36,578 bases of DNA from Rheinheimera baltica DSM 14885 (GTDB lineage: Bacteria > Pseudomonadota > Gammaproteobacteria > Enterobacterales > Alteromonadaceae): contig NZ_AUDG01000044.1 in assembly GCF_000425345.1 (NCBI RefSeq), forward strand, positions 1-36,578, read 5' to 3'. Position numbers and translations under genes: made by a program. A model generated the notes under the pieces. That model worked only from the letters and a program-made list of their open reading frames with translations. It did not search any database and was not told where the DNA came from. Position 1 is the stretch's first letter, and every line of letters starts with the position of its first letter. Shown piece after piece: positions 8,600 to 16,494 of the stretch.

Positions 8600-10813
8600 T
8601 TGAGGAAATGGTTAGCCAGGCTGACTGATTTTGATACGCGGTTGCTTGTTACTCTAACGGTGTTTGTGCTGTTTATAGTCAGCTTTTTTGTCTATGTAGA
8701 TGCTGAACGGGCAATTGACACCGCGAATAACAAACGGCTGCAATCATTTTTACTTGCCGACGAGTTAAGACAATCATCAGATGATCTTACCCGCATGGTA
8801 CGCACTTATGCGGTTACCGGTGAGCCGCGGTACCGGCAACACTTTGATGAGATTTTTGCCATTCGTAATGGCCATGCCCCCAAGCCAGAGAATTATCATT
8901 ATATTTACTGGGATTTGGTTGACGCATCAAACGCCCGCCCCCGACCTTTTGGCCCGCCGACTGCGCTATTAAATACTATGCGGCAAGTCGGCTTTACTGA
9001 CAGTGAGCTGACACAGCTAGTGTCGGCTAAACAAGCTTCCGATGATTTAACCAATATTGAACAGCGCGCTATGGAGCTGGTGGCCAGCGGCGACCCGGCA
9101 TTGCGTGAACAAGCCTTAGTGTTACTGCACAATGATGAATACCATCTGGCCAAAGCAGGCATTATGCGGCCGATAGATAAATTGTACTACATGATGAGTT
9201 CGCGCACGGCAAACTCAGTGCGTCAGGCAGAAATATCTGCCAGATGGTTAAGACTGGTGTTTGTTGTTTTAGGCTTAATGCTGTTGATGATGCTTTGGCA
9301 ATTAAAACGCCGACAGCTGGCCATTTTGGGCGCGCCGGTCGCTGAGCTATATAGCAGAATTGAAGCCTTGGGCAACGGGGATTTTACCACCGATATCCTG
9401 GTGCCTGCCGGCAAAGATAACACCTTGCTTGGCTGGTTAAGCCGTACCCGGCACCGCTTGTTTTTATTAGAGCATACCCGGATGCAAGTGCAACAACGGC
9501 TTGAGCACTTAGCGCATTATGATCCATTAACCGGCTTATCCAATCGGGTGTTGTTGGCAGAGCAGTTACAAAAAAGCATGCTAAATGCCACACAACATCA
9601 GTCACTACTGGCTGTGGCCTTTGTTGATATTGATGGTTTTAAAGCAGTAAATGATCGCTTTGGCCATGCCTTGGGCGATCAGGTGTTGCAAACACTGAGC
9701 CAGCGGCTGGTCGCTGCAGTGGGTAAGGAAAATAGTGTTGCCAGGATGAGTGGTGACGAGTTTGTATTTTTACTCAGTAATCTGGCGCAGGTTGAAGACA
9801 GCCAGCCCATGCTGCAACAAGCGCTGGACAGCTTGGCCAGTCCGGTGACCATTGCTGGCGCTACGATAGCGCTATCGGCAAGTATTGGTGTGAGCTTTTA
9901 TCCGCAGAACGCTGATGTTGCGGCCGAGCAGCTACTACGCCAAGCCGACCAGGCTATGTATGTTGCTAAGCAAGCGGGTAAAAACAGCTTTCATCTGTTT
10001 GATAACGAAGCAGATCAGCATACCCGGGTGGTTTTAAGAAGTTTGAACGACATTCGTGACGGCCTGGCACGGCAAGAGTTTGTATTGTTTTACCAACCTA
10101 AAGTTAATATGCATACTGGCGAATGTACAGGAGTTGAAGCGCTGATCCGTTGGCAGCATCCTGAGCAGGGTCTTATGGCGCCGGGTCTGTTTTTGCCGAT
10201 AATTGAGCATCATGAGTTGGGCGTACAGCTGGGGCAATGGGTTATTAGTCAGGCTTTTCGGCAGTATCAGCTATGGCAGGCGCAGGGAATTACCATGGCG
10301 ATTTCGGTTAATATTGCCGCCTTTCATTTACAGCAAGCCGATTTTTTCCAGCAATTGCAAAGCATTTTTGATACGTTTCCGTCGGTACCGCCCAGTATGT
10401 TAGAAATGGAAATTGTCGAAACCAGCGCATTACAAGATCTCGTCCATGTTAGAGAAACCATGCAGTCGTGTTCGGCGTTTGGTGTGACATTCTCGTTAGA
10501 CGATTTTGGCACCGGTTATTCATCACTGTCTTATTTAAAGCGCTTGCCTATTAGTACGCTAAAACTTGACCAGAGCTTTGTCCGGGATATTCTCACCGAT
10601 ACCGACGATTTAGCCATATTGCAAGGCGTGCGCCTTCTAGCCGAGACGTTTGAGCTGGCCACCATTGCCGAGGGCGAAGAAACCGCAGCACATAGGCAAA
10701 AATTGTTGGAAATAGGCTATGTGTTTGGTCAGGGATACGGTATTGCCCGACCTATGCCCGCCAGTGCTTTTGCTAGCTGGTTGTCAAAATGGGATATTGC
10801 GAGTTTGTCTTAG
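8600..10813 (+). CDS. Membrane GGDEF-EAL c-di-GMP signalling protein
   Basis: A 737-aa inner-membrane sensor-effector. One membrane helix (about residues 14-33) and a second (about 217-236) flank a periplasmic region of about 180 aa. A short linker, a GGDEF domain and an EAL domain follow. The cyclase signature is SGDEF (residues 384-388), with Ser for the first Gly and no RxxD inhibitory site five residues upstream, so cyclase activity is uncertain. The EAL domain has EAL (starting at residue 513), SVN, EIVET, DDFGTG, the KLD lysine and a late AEGEET, so phosphodiesterase activity is likely. The start is a TTG: the in-frame TAG at 8588 leaves no earlier start, and AGAGG sits 6 nt upstream. 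It is monocistronic. Confidence 0.9.
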   Translation: MRKWLARLTDFDTRLLVTLTVFVLFIVSFFVYVDAERAIDTANNKRLQSFLLADELRQSSDDLTRMVRTYAVTGEPRYRQHFDEIFAIRNGHAPKPENYHYIYWDLVDASNARPRPFGPPTALLNTMRQVGFTDSELTQLVSAKQASDDLTNIEQRAMELVASGDPALREQALVLLHNDEYHLAKAGIMRPIDKLYYMMSSRTANSVRQAEISARWLRLVFVVLGLMLLMMLWQLKRRQLAILGAPVAELYSRIEALGNGDFTTDILVPAGKDNTLLGWLSRTRHRLFLLEHTRMQVQQRLEHLAHYDPLTGLSNRVLLAEQLQKSMLNATQHQSLLAVAFVDIDGFKAVNDRFGHALGDQVLQTLSQRLVAAVGKENSVARMSGDEFVFLLSNLAQVEDSQPMLQQALDSLASPVTIAGATIALSASIGVSFYPQNADVAAEQLLRQADQAMYVAKQAGKNSFHLFDNEADQHTRVVLRSLNDIRDGLARQEFVLFYQPKVNMHTGECTGVEALIRWQHPEQGLMAPGLFLPIIEHHELGVQLGQWVISQAFRQYQLWQAQGITMAISVNIAAFHLQQADFFQQLQSIFDTFPSVPPSMLEMEIVETSALQDLVHVRETMQSCSAFGVTFSLDDFGTGYSSLSYLKRLPISTLKLDQSFVRDILTDTDDLAILQGVRLLAETFELATIAEGEETAAHRQKLLEIGYVFGQGYGIARPMPASAFASWLSKWDIASLS

Positions 10814-10873
10814 CTCAGCCACCAGAAAATGTTGTGCGCTATACTGGTTAAAATTTATTCAGGATGATTAGCT

Positions 10874-11318
10874 ATGAAACGCCGCGACTTTCTTACCTAA
10901 ACCTCATTATTAATTGGTAGCACTTTGCTGCCGGTATCTGGACTATTGCAAGCCAGTGCCACCATACCCGCGCTTAAAACCGCAAATTGGAAAGGCCTTC
11001 GACAGCAGCTTACGTTAACCCATAACTATATCCACCTGGCCACGTTTTAACTGGCATCGCCCCCCCAAACCAGCACCTGCTGCCATTTAACGCCACCGTA
11101 AAGCCTTTGATGAAAACCCAGCCGATTACTGGCATGAGCACTTTATGACCATAGAGCACCAGATTGCCGCTGTGGCGGCAGAGTACATGGGTGGCGAAGC
11201 CTGGCAAATCGCGTTTACCGACAGCACCACTATGGGTTGGTCAGAAATGAAGGGCGTGAAGTTGTATACGCCGATGCCTGCTGAGTCGTCGTCGGGCTTA
11301 GTGTGTTTTGAAGTGTAA
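10874..11318 (+). pseudogene. Decayed Tat-exported class V aminotransferase-like gene
   Basis: An ATG with a nearby AGGAT site opens MKRRDFLT, a twin-arginine-type leader, but codon 9 is TAA (10898). Reading through continues a leader and the segment HNYIHLATF, another TAA (11048), then a frame change at a run of seven C (11060-11066). Frame 3 then gives KPAPAAI, a third stop at 11088, and RHRKAFDENPADYWHEHF followed by EYMGGE and FTDSTTMG. That order matches the N-terminal part of class V (isopenicillin-N-epimerase-like) PLP enzymes. After TTMG the sequence jumps to KGVKLYTPM and VCFEV, ending at TAA 11316, which resembles a much later part of that family. About two thirds of the gene, including the PLP-lysine region, is therefore missing. 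No function is retained. Confidence 0.75.
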
Positions 11319-11467
11319 AGCTTAGGCTTTAAGTTTGTCTCTCCCTCTTAATTTATTATTGCCTGCTTAAAATGTTATTTAAAGTGAGTTTTTTAGATTT
11401 TTATAATGCTTTATTAAGTTATTTTTGTTAAAAAGTAATGAACTGCAAATTTGTTTAAATTTTGTTG

Positions 11468-11484
11468 GTCTAAACGCGTTAGAC
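11468..11484. promoter_or_regulatory. Palindrome upstream of the solute-binding-like gene
   Basis: GTCTAA and TTAGAC arms separated by ACGCG, in an AT-rich stretch about 70 bp before the preferred start of the next gene. It could be an operator. There is no other support. Confidence 0.25.
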
Positions 11485-11555
11485 ACTAAAGTAGCAGCGT
11501 AAACCCATGCCAGATGTTAGGTGTGCTAAATGAAACTTGCAAAACAGAGTGTGGC

Positions 11556-12314
11556 ATGAGGTTGTTTGCAATCGTTATTTTTTTGTGGTGCTGGCCTGCA
11601 TTGTCTTGCCAATGGCCTTCGCTAACATTTTTGGTGGGGGTTGAAAAACCACCTTATATTGAGGTTGCAACACAAAAAGGCTTTGAGCTGGAATTGTTGC
11701 AACGTGTGAGTTTAAAGCTGCAGCGCTGTGCGGTTTTTCTGCACACGCCTAATGGCCGTTTACTAGACTTGTTTAATAAAGGCCAAGCGGATTTTGTCTC
11801 ATTGCAGCGCACTGTGCCAGCGGGTTACTTCGCAACTCGTTCCTACATTAACTATGAAAATATTCTTATCACAAGGCTAGATCTTAAACCGCAGCTGCAA
11901 TCATTGCATGATTTAGCAGGAAAGCGGGTAATGGCATTTCAAAATGCCCATATTTTTTTACCTAAAGCTTATGCTGAAAAAATACCAGAGTTTGCCAGTT
12001 ATCTTGAGGTTGTAGAGCAAGATCAACTGCCAGCGCTATTGCTGAAAAACAGGGTTGACGTGCTGGTCATGGACAAAAATATTTTCGAATATTTTTACCA
12101 TAAAACAGCTCCGGATGACGCCAGCTTAAAGCAGCACCCATTGTTTGGTATTAACAGTTATCACTTACTGGGGCGGGATGCCTGGCTGGTAGAGCGTTTT
12201 GATAAGGCATTGCTTACCTTTCAACAAAGTGATGAATATCAGCAACTGCAGCTAAAGTACTTTCAACATGCCAACCAGCCTGAGCAAGCAAGCCAAACTG
12301 CTGTTTTACCATAA
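11556..12314 (+). CDS. Periplasmic solute-binding-like protein (SBP family 3)
   Basis: An exported protein of about 252 aa resembling the amino-acid-type periplasmic binding fold (SBP_bac_3). It has a signal peptide (MRLFAIVIFLWCWPALS), then the typical opening VGVEKPPYIE...GFELELLQ, a central ADFVSLQRTVPAGYF where family members have the discriminating D-hinge, and DLAGKRVMAFQNA as the second-lobe start. The reading frame could begin at 11514, but starting at 11556 puts the signal peptide at the N-terminus, which is preferred. No ABC permease or ATPase is adjacent. Many such orphan proteins in Alteromonadales are stand-alone or feed sensors, so no substrate can be assigned. It follows a pseudogene, so it probably has its own promoter. 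Confidence 0.75.
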   Translation: MRLFAIVIFLWCWPALSCQWPSLTFLVGVEKPPYIEVATQKGFELELLQRVSLKLQRCAVFLHTPNGRLLDLFNKGQADFVSLQRTVPAGYFATRSYINYENILITRLDLKPQLQSLHDLAGKRVMAFQNAHIFLPKAYAEKIPEFASYLEVVEQDQLPALLLKNRVDVLVMDKNIFEYFYHKTAPDDASLKQHPLFGINSYHLLGRDAWLVERFDKALLTFQQSDEYQQLQLKYFQHANQPEQASQTAVLP

Positions 12315-12484
12315 GTAGCAAATTCTAGCTTAAGCGGTAAATTGTGCTCTAAGTAACGGCGATTCCCTCTGGCAATGATACCGCGGCTGATTAAACGCAA
12401 TTAAATGGTTACGCCAATGGTATTCGCGGTAAAATAGCGCTTACGTTAAGCTATTTACCTTTGCAATGAGACGCTGATTTACTG

Positions 12485-12793
12485 ATGAAAAAACTCTCGG
12501 CAGTACAACTTAAACAACAAGCCACTGTAATGGCGGCAGTTAACGCGCTGGAGCAGCAAGCATTCACGCAACTCCCGGGTACAGTGCAATGTTGGTTTAG
12601 CCTGGCCTATGAAGCGTTTCCGGGATCGCTTTTGGTGCGGGTGCAATTAAGCGATGATGCAGCGTTGGCATTGGCGCAGCCGCAGTTGCTGGCATGGCAA
12701 AAGCGGCTGAGCGGTTTACTGCTGAAAAAAGGCATAGTGCTAAAAGATATGCGCAAGCATCTGGTGTTTACGCTAAATAGCCCTGATGATTAA
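12485..12793 (+). CDS. Small conserved-looking protein of unknown function
   Basis: A 102-aa soluble protein that I do not recognise with confidence. There is no signal peptide, membrane helix or metal motif. It is rich in Leu, Ala and Gln, with a predicted helical start (LKQQATVMAAVNALEQQ), a middle segment FSLAYEAFPGSLLVRVQL that looks like beta strands, and a basic end LLKKGIVLKDMRKHLVF. The layout recalls small proteins sometimes auto-named Fis-family regulators in related genera, but I see no helix-turn-helix. It lies 30 nt before the DUF4862 gene on the same strand and could be co-transcribed with it. Confidence 0.6.
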   Translation: MKKLSAVQLKQQATVMAAVNALEQQAFTQLPGTVQCWFSLAYEAFPGSLLVRVQLSDDAALALAQPQLLAWQKRLSGLLLKKGIVLKDMRKHLVFTLNSPDD

Positions 12794-12823
12794 TTCTGAC
12801 AACAACTGCCTGTTGAGACAGCT

Positions 12824-13795
12824 ATGAAATACACCCTTGGCGCTTATGCCGCTTCACCCAACCACAGCGGTTGGAGCCCAGAGCTTGAAACCGCGTTTTA
12901 TAACGAATTAAAAGCGCTGCCAAATATAAAAGGCCTGGAACATCCGTTTTTAGGCTCATTGCATGCCCATGACGACAGTTGGTTTTTAACCAATATTAAC
13001 CCGCAGTGGGATTACGTGTTTACCTGTATTCCCGGCATTATGAATGCGTTAGGGCAAAATCCGCAGTTTGGTTTGGCATCCGATAACGAGGCTGGCAGAC
13101 AGGCTGCGATACAGTTTATGCAGCAAGCTTGCGCGGCAATAGGCAAGCTAAATGCACACTTGGGCCGGCAGGCGGTAACGGCAATTCAAATTCAAACTGC
13201 TCCGGCAAGGCATAAAGCGGTATCGTCTAAAGCAGCGCTTAAGGCTTCACTTGAAGCGCTGTTGCAGTGGGACTGGCAGGGTGCGCGCATTGTTATTGAA
13301 CACTGCGATGCACTGGTTGACAGTCATGCTCCCTCAAAAGGTTTTTTAACCCTTGGCGATGAGCTTGAAGTGATTACACAGCTAAACACAAAGCTAAACA
13401 CAAAGCAGCAATTAGGCATGGTGATTAACTGGGGCCGTTCGGTATTTGAGACCCGCCGTGTTGAGGGAGCGATTGAACATATTAATGCTGCGCAAGCGGC
13501 CGGTTTGTTAAGCGGTGTGATGTTTTCCGGCGTGTCTGACAAAGACAGTGAATATGGCGCCTGGCGCGACAGCCACCAACCGCCAACACAAAGTGATCTT
13601 ATTCCCAACGGTGAGCCAGGCAGCTGGATGACAGAGCAGGCGATACATCAATGTTTAGCCGCTTGTAATGCGGCGGAACTAGCAGTGTTAGGGGCGAAGA
13701 TTGGTATTCGGCCACACGATGCATCTATTGAACAACGTATAGCGATTATCCGCGATACGTTGGCGATTCTAGACCGCTATTTCAACATTACTTAA
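12824..13795 (+). CDS. DUF4862 family protein (TIM-barrel, sugar isomerase-like)
   Basis: A 323-aa cytoplasmic protein matching my recollection of DUF4862. The opening YTLGAYAASPNHSGW, a central RIVIEHCDAL and the late VLGAKIGIRPHDASIEQR fit that family. The distribution of His, Glu and Asp at strand ends (SLHAHDD, IEHCD) recalls xylose-isomerase-like TIM barrels that bind a divalent metal, so an isomerase or epimerase acting on a sugar-like substrate is plausible. No reaction is established. There is no ribosome site of note. An in-frame 12-bp tandem duplication (13381-13404) repeats LNTK. It may be co-transcribed with the small gene upstream. Confidence 0.75.
   Translation: MKYTLGAYAASPNHSGWSPELETAFYNELKALPNIKGLEHPFLGSLHAHDDSWFLTNINPQWDYVFTCIPGIMNALGQNPQFGLASDNEAGRQAAIQFMQQACAAIGKLNAHLGRQAVTAIQIQTAPARHKAVSSKAALKASLEALLQWDWQGARIVIEHCDALVDSHAPSKGFLTLGDELEVITQLNTKLNTKQQLGMVINWGRSVFETRRVEGAIEHINAAQAAGLLSGVMFSGVSDKDSEYGAWRDSHQPPTQSDLIPNGEPGSWMTEQAIHQCLAACNAAELAVLGAKIGIRPHDASIEQRIAIIRDTLAILDRYFNIT
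13381..13404 (+). repeat. 12-bp tandem duplication inside the DUF4862 gene
   Basis: GCTAAACACAAA occurs twice head to tail and adds four residues (LNTK repeated) in a surface-like linker. The reading frame is kept. It is probably a recent slippage event. Confidence 0.8.
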
Positions 13796-13815
13796 ACGAC
13801 GCTTGCTAGATTACG

Positions 13816-13855
13816 AATCTTTATAAAATCTTTATACCGGCGTGGAAAATCTTTA
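13816..13855 (+). promoter_or_regulatory. Direct repeats AATCTTTA: candidate KdpE-like operator
   Basis: AATCTTTATA occurs at 13816-13825 and 13827-13836, and AATCTTTA again at 13848-13855, at offsets of 11 and 21 bp, close to one and two helical turns. OmpR/KdpE-type regulators bind such in-phase direct repeats, and the E. coli kdp operator is also built on TTTATA/TTTACA repeats as I recall it. The array lies just upstream of the K+ transporter operon, whose third gene encodes a KdpE-like regulator. Confidence 0.5.
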
Positions 13856-13869
13856 GAAAAGCTTTACAG

Positions 13870-13915
13870 CAGCAAAGGTTAGATAGCGTTAGGCTTGCGC
13901 TATTGATCTTTGCTG
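13870..13915 (+). promoter_or_regulatory. Inverted repeat over the K+ transporter start region
   Basis: CAGCAAAG (13870-13877) is complementary to CTTTGCTG (13908-13915), separated by 30 nt. The right arm covers the TTG at 13910. It may be an operator or a weak leader hairpin that hides the start; the evidence is structural only. Confidence 0.25.
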
Positions 13916-15412
13916 CAGTACATCGTGATGACAGGTTACGCTTTTACGCTTGGCGACACTGAAGTTAAAAACAAACATTTCTTTTATCGCGTAATAGGCT
14001 ATTTGCTGATTAGCCTAAGCGTGGCGCAATTTGTAACGATGGCGGTTAGCTTTGCGCTGCAAGACCGCGCGTTTTGGAACTTTCTGTTGGCGGGTGCTGT
14101 AACCATTAGTGTTGGTGGGGTGTTGGTGGCACGTTCCGGCAGCGCTGTGCAGTTGAAAAAGCGCTATCTGTTTTTACTCACCACCTTGTGCTGGTTGTCG
14201 GTTTGCCTGTTTGCCGCTTTGCCACTGTATCTTAGTTTACCAGAGCTTAGTGTAACCGACGCCTGGTTTGAAACGGTGTCGGCTATTACCACCACCGGCT
14301 CTACAGTGCTAAGCGGACTGGATACTATGCCAAAAGCGGTATTGTTGTGGCGGGCGATTCTGCAGTGGATAGGTGGCATTGGTATTATCGTGATGGCGAT
14401 AGCGATATTGCCAGCTCTGAAGATAGGCGGCATGAAGCTGTTTAAAACAGAAAGCTCGGATATTTCTGAAAAAATACTGCCGCGCAGTAGTAGTTTGTCC
14501 AGCTCTATTTTAATGGTGTATCTTGGGATAAGCCTGGCGGCAGCGGTTAGCTATTATGCCGGTGGTATGTCGTTTTTTGATGCCGTAACCCATGCCATGA
14601 CATCGGCTGCTACAGGTGGTTTTGCCAATTATGATGCGTCTTTTGGCTATTTTAATGATAAACCCTGGTTAATGTGGTTAAGCAGTGTCTGGATGACGCT
14701 GGCAGCGCTACCTTTCGTGTTATTTGTTGGTATGGCCCGGGGCGATAAATGGGTATTGCTGCGCGATCCGCAGGTGAAAGCGTTTATTGCCATTGTGCTG
14801 ACAGCAGCAATACTGCTTGCTGGTTATCAGATAATACACGACGACCGCGATTGGTTTTCGGCCTTAACCCACAGCCTGTTTAATGTGGTGTCGGTGATCA
14901 CTACCTGTGGCTATGCCTCTGAGGATTACACGCTGTGGGGCAGCATGGCAGTGGTGATGTTTTTTTATCTTACTTTTTGTGGTGGCTGCTCTGGTTCGAC
15001 GTCCGGCGGGCTGAAAATTTTCCGTACCCAGCTATCGGGTTATATGTTGTTGAAACAGCTAAACCTGTTAATTCACCCTAATGCTGTCTGGACGCAAAAA
15101 TACGGTAACAAAACTGTAGATGACAGCCTGTTAAGCGCTGTGCTGGCGTTTGCCTTTGTGTATTTTGCTACCATAGCGGCATTGGCTTTGGTGTTATCCA
15201 TGTATAATCTGGATTTTGTTACTGCGTTAACCGGTGCTGCAACTGCGGTGGGCAATGTGGGGCCCGGGCTTGGCGATATCATTGGTCCTGCCGGTAACTT
15301 TGCGTCCTTGCCTGATGGCGCAAAGTGGTGGCTGACTCTGGGTATGCTGTTGGGGCGGTTGGAGATTTTGACCATGTTATTACTGTTTACGCCAATGTAC
15401 TGGCGTTATTAA
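13910..15412 (+). CDS. TrkH/KtrB-family potassium transporter
   Basis: An inner-membrane K+ uptake subunit with up to 500 aa and about ten hydrophobic segments. Four pore-loop repeats are visible, each with its filter glycine: SAITTTGS, TSAATGGFA, VITTCGYAS and TAVGNVGPG. A basic cytoplasmic linker follows the second repeat. Proteins of this family normally need a cytoplasmic NAD/ATP-binding partner (TrkA or KtrA); none is encoded here. The start is uncertain: TTG at 13910 and ATG at 13928 both lack a good ribosome site, and the helix-forming region begins after either. The gene is followed 11 nt later by a KdpD-like kinase and then a KdpE-like regulator, so its expression is probably controlled by that pair. 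Whether it is TrkH or KtrB cannot be settled from sequence. Confidence 0.9.
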   Translation: MLQYIVMTGYAFTLGDTEVKNKHFFYRVIGYLLISLSVAQFVTMAVSFALQDRAFWNFLLAGAVTISVGGVLVARSGSAVQLKKRYLFLLTTLCWLSVCLFAALPLYLSLPELSVTDAWFETVSAITTTGSTVLSGLDTMPKAVLLWRAILQWIGGIGIIVMAIAILPALKIGGMKLFKTESSDISEKILPRSSSLSSSILMVYLGISLAAAVSYYAGGMSFFDAVTHAMTSAATGGFANYDASFGYFNDKPWLMWLSSVWMTLAALPFVLFVGMARGDKWVLLRDPQVKAFIAIVLTAAILLAGYQIIHDDRDWFSALTHSLFNVVSVITTCGYASEDYTLWGSMAVVMFFYLTFCGGCSGSTSGGLKIFRTQLSGYMLLKQLNLLIHPNAVWTQKYGNKTVDDSLLSAVLAFAFVYFATIAALALVLSMYNLDFVTALTGAATAVGNVGPGLGDIIGPAGNFASLPDGAKWWLTLGMLLGRLEILTMLLLFTPMYWRY

Positions 15413-15423
15413 GGCCACTAACG

Positions 15424-16494
15424 ATGAAACTGACCCATGCCAGACATTTTGCGCTATGGCAGCTGGTGCTGTTGGCGCTGGCTGTGCCGGTAGCCATAGC
15501 GCTGCTGTTGCTACCGGGTAGAGCGTTGCTAACGACAACGGATGTTGCCATGCTGCAACTGCTATGGGTCACGTGGGTCGCTCAACAGGTAGGCCAGCGC
15601 TGGGCCATTATTACGACCGTTAGCAGTGTGCTGTTGCTTGACTGGTTTTTTGTCGAGCCTTATAACACCTTGTATATTAACCATATTGATTACCTTATTA
15701 CCTTTATCGTTATGTTGTTGCTGGGCAGTTTTATTGGTCGTTTATCGGGTCGTTTGCGGGTTGAGTTGGCACGGGCGAAAAAAAATATGCGCAAGCGACA
15801 ACTGTTGGCCAGTAAAAACCGCCAAGCCAGGTTTCAAGTGGAACTGGAGCATAGCCGAGCGATGTTGCTTCGTTCTATCTCGCATGATTTACGTACACCG
15901 CTTGCAACGATTATGGGCGCATCCAGCATGCTTGCCGACAGCGAACTTACCCTGAGTAGCGAAGAGATACGTGAGCAAGCGGCGAATATCTACCGCCAGA
16001 GCAGTTTGCTAAGTGAGCATTTTGACAAAGTGATGGAGCTAAGCCGGGTGCAGCAGCCACAGCACACGTTGGCCCGTACTGAGCTGGATGTCGCCGATGT
16101 GGTGTCGGCTGCCATCAGCCGCCGTGCGCAATTACTTACTAATCAAGCCCTACAAATTCATCTCAACAGCCATGCCCGTTGTATGGCCGACAGTACTTTG
16201 CTGGAAATTGCGCTGGCCAATATGCTGGAAAACGCTGTGCGCCATGGTGCAGCACCGGTAACAGTAAGTTTTAACCTGGATAACGGCGACTATCTCTTAC
16301 GTGTAAGCAATGCGGTTGCCAGCCAGAATACTGCTCAGCGGGATAGCGGCACCGGGCTTGGTACGGCCATTTGTAAAGCCGTTATGCAGCTACACGCTGG
16401 CCAGTTCAGCCTGCACAGTAGCGATAACCAGACCATGCTGGCGCAACTGCGTTGGCCGGAAACAACCGACAATACGGAGCAACACGGTGGCTGA
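15424..16494 (+). CDS. KdpD-like sensor histidine kinase lacking the N-terminal KdpD and Usp domains
   Basis: A 356-aa membrane kinase. It begins directly with a bundle of about four helices of the KdpD transmembrane type (DUF4118), recognisable by LDWFFVEPYNTLYINHIDYLITF-like spacing. This is followed by a coiled linker, a HisKA domain with the phospho-His in SISHDLRTP (His154) and an ATPase domain with the N-box NMLENAVRHG and GTGLGTAI. Classical KdpD (about 900 aa) has a large N-terminal cytoplasmic sensor with an ATP-binding and Usp-like part; that is absent. The ATG at 15424 is chosen because it lies 11 nt after the transporter stop and starts the first helix; the open frame extends upstream only inside the transporter gene. 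It likely senses K+ or turgor, by analogy. Confidence 0.88.
   Translation: MKLTHARHFALWQLVLLALAVPVAIALLLLPGRALLTTTDVAMLQLLWVTWVAQQVGQRWAIITTVSSVLLLDWFFVEPYNTLYINHIDYLITFIVMLLLGSFIGRLSGRLRVELARAKKNMRKRQLLASKNRQARFQVELEHSRAMLLRSISHDLRTPLATIMGASSMLADSELTLSSEEIREQAANIYRQSSLLSEHFDKVMELSRVQQPQHTLARTELDVADVVSAAISRRAQLLTNQALQIHLNSHARCMADSTLLEIALANMLENAVRHGAAPVTVSFNLDNGDYLLRVSNAVASQNTAQRDSGTGLGTAICKAVMQLHAGQFSLHSSDNQTMLAQLRWPETTDNTEQHGG

Noticed and set aside
13381-13404. Tandem repeat as a possible CRISPR or regulatory array
   Set aside because: It is only two 12-bp units inside a coding region and keeps the frame; no spacers are present.
15325-15423. Longer N-terminus for the KdpD-like kinase
   Set aside because: This stretch overlaps the end of the transporter gene and encodes no family sequence; the ATG at 15424 begins the first membrane helix.
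16310-16486. Longer N-terminus for the KdpE-like regulator
   Set aside because: The extra 59 residues lie out of frame inside the kinase gene; the GTG at 16487 has a good GGAG site and starts the receiver at once.
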